NCBI RefSeq assembly: GCF_001422985.1
Contig: NZ_LMNL01000034.1
Location: forward strand, 517,188 to 581,187
DNA: 64,000 nucleotides
From: Methylobacterium sp. Leaf117
GTDB lineage: Bacteria > Pseudomonadota > Alphaproteobacteria > Rhizobiales > Beijerinckiaceae
Direction: 5' to 3'
This document shows, piece by piece, positions 60,062-64,000 of the stretch (position 1 is its first letter; every line of letters starts with the position of its first letter). The position numbers and the translations under genes are program-made. Under the pieces are notes generated by a model. It had not been told where the DNA came from and ran no database searches. It saw only the letters and a program-made list of their open reading frames with translations.

Positions 60062-60739
60062 ATGGCGCCGACCGCACCGGCCGGGATCGTCCTCGCTCCC
60101 GGCCTGATCCATGTTCCGGGCTACCTCGATCAGGCCGCGCAGGCGCGCCTGGCCGCCGAACTCGACGCCGTGCTGGCGCACGCGCCCGCCTACATTCCCC
60201 GCATGCCGCGCACCGACCAGCCCTTCTCGGTGCGGATGTCGAATTGCGGATCGCTCGGCTGGGTCTCCGACCGGACCGGCTATCGCTACCAGGCGCATCA
60301 TCCCGAGACGGGGGCGCCCTGGCCGGCCATGCCCGCCACGGCCCTCGCCGCCTGGACGAGGCTGGCCGCTTATCCGGCCCCGCCCGAGGCCTGCCTCGTC
60401 AATCTCTACGACGCCGGCGCCCGCATGGGCCTGCACCAGGACCGCGACGAGGACGCCCGCGATGCGCCGGTTCTGTCGCTCTCGCTGGGCGCCACCGCCC
60501 TGTTCCGCTACGGCGGCCTGAAGCGCAGCGATCCGACGCGCTCGGTGCGCCTTCGGGCCGGTGACGCGCTCGTGATCGGCGGGCCGGCCCGGCTCATCCA
60601 TCACGGCGTGGACCGGCTGATCCCGGAGGTGCCGGACCTGCTCCAGGGCGCCGCGCCGGCGCCAGTTCCGGCCATCCTGGCGGCAGGCGGCCGCTGCAAC
60701 CTGACCCTGCGCCGTGTCACGCGGCCGTCAGGCGCTTGA
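60062..60739 (+). CDS. alkB: AlkB-type DNA repair dioxygenase
   Basis: The 225-residue Fe(II)/2-oxoglutarate oxygenase removes alkyl groups from DNA bases. Iron ligands are His125 and Asp127 (LHQDRDE) and His181 (LIHHGVDR). The 2-oxoglutarate Arg residues are in RCNLTLRRV near the C-terminus. It starts 10 bases after gpmA, so it may be co-transcribed. Confidence 0.92.
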   Translation: MAPTAPAGIVLAPGLIHVPGYLDQAAQARLAAELDAVLAHAPAYIPRMPRTDQPFSVRMSNCGSLGWVSDRTGYRYQAHHPETGAPWPAMPATALAAWTRLAAYPAPPEACLVNLYDAGARMGLHQDRDEDARDAPVLSLSLGATALFRYGGLKRSDPTRSVRLRAGDALVIGGPARLIHHGVDRLIPEVPDLLQGAAPAPVPAILAAGGRCNLTLRRVTRPSGA

Positions 60740-60853
60740 CAGCGACGGGGTGTGGGCCGACCCATCGCGTCAGCCTCTCCGGCGATCGGCCTCCCGGGGG
60801 CTGACCCGGCCGACCTGCCCTGCGAGACCGGGGCCTTGCGGAGAACCGATTTG

Positions 60854-61813
60854 ATGCGTCTGCGTATCCTCGTCCGTCGCGTTTCCATCCTGGCCCTCGC
60901 CCTGGGGCTGGCGGGGCCCGCGCTGGCCGCCGACCCGGTCTTTCCGCCGAGCTCGCGCTTCGGCTTCGATCCGCCGTCGGACATGGTCTCCTCGAAGCGC
61001 TTCTCCGGCCTGGAGCGGCTCGAAGGCGGCGCGACGGTCTCGGTGGTGGAACTGCCCGCCAACGCCTTCGCCGACCTGGAAACCAATTTCACCGACGAGA
61101 ACCTGAAGGCCCAGGGCTTCATCGTCTCGAGCCGCCAGGCCATCAAGGTCGCGGGCGACGTCGATGCGGTGCTGTTCACCGGCGAGCAGCCGGCGGTGGA
61201 ATCGGCCGGGACCCCGGCGATCAAGAAGTGGATGCTGCTGGTCGGCGACCCGACCGTCACCGGCATCATCATCGCGCAGGCGACACCGGATGCCGAGACC
61301 GAGGAGACGATGAAGCGTCTTCTGACCGGCATCCACATCCGCCCGGCCCTGAGCCTGCAGCAGCAGGTCGATGCCCTGCCGTTCCGCATCGGCAACGATG
61401 CCGGTTTCCGACCGGTGCGGGTGCTGGCCGGCAACTCGGTGCTGCTGACCCAGGGGGCGAAGGACGAGATGCTCGGGCTCGAGCAGCCGATCCTGGTGCT
61501 GGCGCAGGCGGTGCAGCCGCCGCCGGCCACGGAACAGCGCGAAGCCTTCGCCCGCGCGGCGCTCTACTCGAACCAGACGATGAAGGACTTCGTGATCGAG
61601 CGGGCCCAGAGCTACCGCCAGAACGGCGTCGACTGGCACGAGATCGTGGCCCGGGCGGTCGACACCGCCACCGGCACGCCGGTGGTCATCTCGCAGACGA
61701 TCCGCTTCGCGCCGGACGGCTACCTGCGCGCCGTCGGCGTGGTCAAGGCCGACAAGCGCGAGGGCGTGCTCGCCCGCTTCCGCGAGGTCGTCGACAGCGT
61801 GCAGATGCGCTAG
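60854..61813 (+). CDS. Secreted conserved hypothetical protein
   Basis: The 319-residue product from ATG 60854 has a signal peptide ending in PALAADP. The mature part (FGFDPPSDMVSSKRFSGLER; VSVVELPANAFADLETNF; LLTGIHIRPALSLQQQVDAL) resembles alphaproteobacterial periplasmic proteins of unknown function. No catalytic motif is visible. Confidence 0.75.
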   Translation: MRLRILVRRVSILALALGLAGPALAADPVFPPSSRFGFDPPSDMVSSKRFSGLERLEGGATVSVVELPANAFADLETNFTDENLKAQGFIVSSRQAIKVAGDVDAVLFTGEQPAVESAGTPAIKKWMLLVGDPTVTGIIIAQATPDAETEETMKRLLTGIHIRPALSLQQQVDALPFRIGNDAGFRPVRVLAGNSVLLTQGAKDEMLGLEQPILVLAQAVQPPPATEQREAFARAALYSNQTMKDFVIERAQSYRQNGVDWHEIVARAVDTATGTPVVISQTIRFAPDGYLRAVGVVKADKREGVLARFREVVDSVQMR

Positions 61814-61906
61814 GGCGAACCGCTTCCCTCCCCCTGCGGGCGGGGGGATCGCAGAAGCGAAGCGGCTTTGGCGAAAGGTTCTGCCGGAAGCCCAGACGCA
61901 GCGCCG

Positions 61907-62021
61907 CGTCTTCCCGGGGCCGCGCAGCGGAACCCGGGATCCAGAAACGCAAAGCGTGCAGAACCTTACGCCGCCGGCGGATCTGGATTCCGGGCTCGCC
62001 TCCGGCGCCCCGGAATGACGG
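61907..62021. repeat. Dispersed palindromic intergenic repeat, copy 2
   Basis: The outer and inner arms are as in 53526-53641 (CCCGGGATCCAGAAAC ... CTGGATTCCGGGC ... CCCCGGAATGACGGC), with a different central loop. It sits between a secreted-protein gene and grpE. Confidence 0.8.
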
Positions 62022-62084
62022 CGCAGTGCGGTCTGCTATCTCCCGCCCCGACGGCGAGGGTCGGGGTGGCGCTTCGGCCGGCCT

Positions 62085-62684
62085 TCAGGCGGCGTCGGCC
62101 GGGGGCGCGCTTGGCTTCGGACCGCCCTTGGCGACGCCGACCAGAGCCGGGCGCAGGACGCGATCGCCGATGACGTAGCCGGCCTGCATGACCTGGACGA
62201 CGGTGCCGGTTGGGACCTCGGGGTCGGGCACCTCGAACATCGCCTGGTGGCGGTTGGGATCGAAGCGCTGGCCCTTCGGCTCGACCAGCTTGACGCCGTG
62301 GCGCTCCAGGGTCTTGGCGAGGTCGCGCTCGGTGAGCTCGATGCCGTCGATCAGCGCCTTGAACGACCCGTCGGCGCTGGTCCGGTCCGCCTCGGGGATG
62401 CTTTCCAGGGCGCGGCGGATGTTGTCGGCGGAGTTGAGAAGGTCGCGCGCGAAGTTCGTCACCGCGTAGACGCGGGCGTCGGCGACCTCGCGCTCGGTCC
62501 GCCGGCGCAGGTTCTCCATCTCGGCCAGGGTGCGCAGGACGCGGTCCTTCAGCTCGTCGCGCTCGGCCACCAGGGACGCCAGGGCATCGGGGGCCTCATG
62601 GGTGCCCTCAGCCTGCGCGGCCCCCTGGATCTCCTCGACCGACTGGGTCGGGTCGCGCCGCTCGTCATGCATGTCGTTCGCCAT
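62085..62684 (-). CDS. grpE: GrpE, nucleotide exchange factor of DnaK
   Basis: The 199-residue protein has the long N-terminal coiled coil ([20 protein letters not shown]) and the C-terminal beta-domain ([40 protein letters not shown]). It releases ADP from DnaK in the heat-shock chaperone cycle. Start ATG 62684. Confidence 0.96.
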   Translation of the reverse strand: MANDMHDERRDPTQSVEEIQGAAQAEGTHEAPDALASLVAERDELKDRVLRTLAEMENLRRRTEREVADARVYAVTNFARDLLNSADNIRRALESIPEADRTSADGSFKALIDGIELTERDLAKTLERHGVKLVEPKGQRFDPNRHQAMFEVPDPEVPTGTVVQVMQAGYVIGDRVLRPALVGVAKGGPKPSAPPADAA

Positions 62685-62785
62685 CGTTGGATTTCGTCGC
62701 AGGAATCGGGTGTCGGGATTGGCGCTGATATCAGGCGGTGCCGCCCTGAAATCAAGCGCACGGGCGATCGTGCCGGCTCCGCCGT

Positions 62786-64000
62786 TCAGGCTTCGCGGGG
62801 CGGCGGCGAGTCGATCAGCGCATCAAGACCTTCGGCGCGCAGGGCCGCCACATCGCTGGCAAAGACCTCCATCACGGCGGCCCGGATCGCCACCTGCCGG
62901 TCGGGCTGCGTCACCCGGGTGCCGGTGAGGTCGGTCACGTAGAACACGTCCACCGCCCGCTCGCCGAAGGTCGCCACATGGGCCGAGGTGATGTTGAGGC
63001 TGAGCCGACTCAGCGCCGTCGTCAGCTCGTAGAGCAGGCCCGGGCGATCGAGGCCGGTGATCTCGATCACGGTCTCGCGGCTCGACAGGGCGTTGTCGAT
63101 GGCCATGTCGGGCGGCACCAGGAAGGTCGGCGCCCGCCCGCTCGGCGGGTGCCGGTCGGCCACCAGGTCGGCGATGCGGATCTCGCCGCGCAGCGCCTTC
63201 TCGATCGCGATGGTGATGCGGCCGGCCCGGCGCATCTCGTCCTCGTCGCGCTCGAAGGCCCGCGAGATGAAGATCGAGTCGAGGGCGAAGCCATCCGTGG
63301 TGGTGAAGATCTGGGCGTCGACGATGTTGCCGCCCGAGGCCGCGCAGGCCCCCGTGACGATGGCGAGCAGGCGCGGATGGTCGGGCGAGTAGATCGTCAA
63401 TTCGGTGACGCCGCGGACCGGATCGGTCTCGGTGGCGGTGGCGACGGTGCGGCCCTCCGCCGTCAGCGCCTTGACGAAGCCCGCATGCTTGTACTGGCGC
63501 GTCGTGTCGACCTTGAGCCAGTAGGCCTGGTTGTGCCGCGCCGCATAGGCGTCGAAGGTCTCGGATTCCCAGCCGGTGAGCTGCTCGCGCAGCGCCATCT
63601 GGATCAGGCGGACGCGATCGGTGCGGGCGATCTCCGAATGCCCGCCGGACAAAACCACCTCGGTCTCGTCGTAGAGGGTGCGGAGCAGCGTGCCCTTCCA
63701 GGCGGTCCAGACGCCGGGGCCCACGGCCTTGATGTCGGCGACCGTCAGGATGGTGAGCAGCTTCAGGCGCTCCAGGGTCTGGACCACGCCGGCGAACTTC
63801 TCGATGGTCTTGGGGTCCGACAGGTCGCGGCTCTGGGCGGTCATCGACATCAGCAGGTGGTGTTCCACCAGCCAGGCCATCAATTCGGTCTCGGCCGGGG
63901 TCAGGCCGAAGCGCGGCCCGAGCTTCTCCGCGATGGCGGCCCCCGCGATGGAATGGTCTTCGGGCCGGCCCTTGGCGATGTCGTGCAGCAGCACCGTGAC
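62786..64000 (-). CDS. glnD: Bifunctional uridylyltransferase/uridylyl-removing enzyme GlnD, C-terminal part (partial)
   Basis: The last 405 residues are inside the window; the gene continues past the right edge. The visible part begins in the HD domain ([18 protein letters not shown], then [20 protein letters not shown]) and holds both ACT domains ([20 protein letters not shown] and [20 protein letters not shown]). The HD domain removes UMP from PII, and the ACT domains sense glutamine. The C-terminus is complete. Confidence 0.95.
   Translation of the reverse strand, partial: VTVLLHDIAKGRPEDHSIAGAAIAEKLGPRFGLTPAETELMAWLVEHHLLMSMTAQSRDLSDPKTIEKFAGVVQTLERLKLLTILTVADIKAVGPGVWTAWKGTLLRTLYDETEVVLSGGHSEIARTDRVRLIQMALREQLTGWESETFDAYAARHNQAYWLKVDTTRQYKHAGFVKALTAEGRTVATATETDPVRGVTELTIYSPDHPRLLAIVTGACAASGGNIVDAQIFTTTDGFALDSIFISRAFERDEDEMRRAGRITIAIEKALRGEIRIADLVADRHPPSGRAPTFLVPPDMAIDNALSSRETVIEITGLDRPGLLYELTTALSRLSLNITSAHVATFGERAVDVFYVTDLTGTRVTQPDRQVAIRAAVMEVFASDVAALRAEGLDALIDSPPPREA

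Overview
The window looks like chromosome of a GC-rich alphaproteobacterium close to Methylobacterium/Methylorubrum. The evidence is the mdh-sucC-sucD-sucA-sucB-lpd block, the neighbouring gloB, marC, dapB, gpmA, alkB, grpE and glnD genes, a DUF6894 protein, PsiF-type secreted proteins, and an SOS box of the alphaproteobacterial form (GTTC-N7-GTTC). The genus is an inference from gene families and style; no search was run.

Layout. (1) 1-3548 is a decayed accessory flank: an IS5-type transposase N-terminus carrying an in-frame 34-residue duplication, a flagellin remnant abutting the IS end, a winged-helix-like gene split by one TAG, a small secreted repeat protein with a good terminator, a 17-bp x 6 tandem repeat and a small membrane protein. 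(2) 3549-25454 is a 21.9-kb integrative island bounded by a perfect 54-bp direct repeat. The right copy is the 3' part of an intact tRNA-Arg(CCG). The island holds a tyrosine integrase, small helix-turn-helix genes, a DUF3987 primase/helicase, an HGG-motif phage protein, a serine recombinase, a large virion/ejection-like protein, a two-gene AAA-ATPase plus subtilisin module matching the IetAS toxin-antitoxin/anti-phage family, an SOS-controlled umuD-umuC operon and a PsiF-type protein. No capsid, portal or tail genes were recognised, so it resembles a phage satellite or integrative element that carries defence cargo. (3) 25482-45134 is accessory metabolism and sensing: an orphan TRAP binding protein next to a chemoreceptor, cardiolipin synthase, a GH13 enzyme, a TerC-family protein, a tripartite tricarboxylate transporter operon, a LuxR-type regulator with a degenerate receiver, a CYP152-type P450 peroxygenase, an SDR, a PQQ-type sorbosone dehydrogenase, a diguanylate cyclase and a thiamine-binding-type protein. 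(4) 45369-64000 is core metabolism: the TCA-cycle cluster on the minus strand, then a TetR regulator, gloB, a methyltransferase, marC, dapB, gpmA, alkB, a secreted protein, grpE and the C-terminal part of glnD.

A recurring theme is short tandem repeats (10, 15, 17, 18, 20, 24 and 102 bp). Several lie in frame inside conserved genes, and one dispersed palindromic repeat occurs in two intergenic gaps. The most interesting system is the IetAS pair at 18011-21548 inside the tRNA-Arg island.
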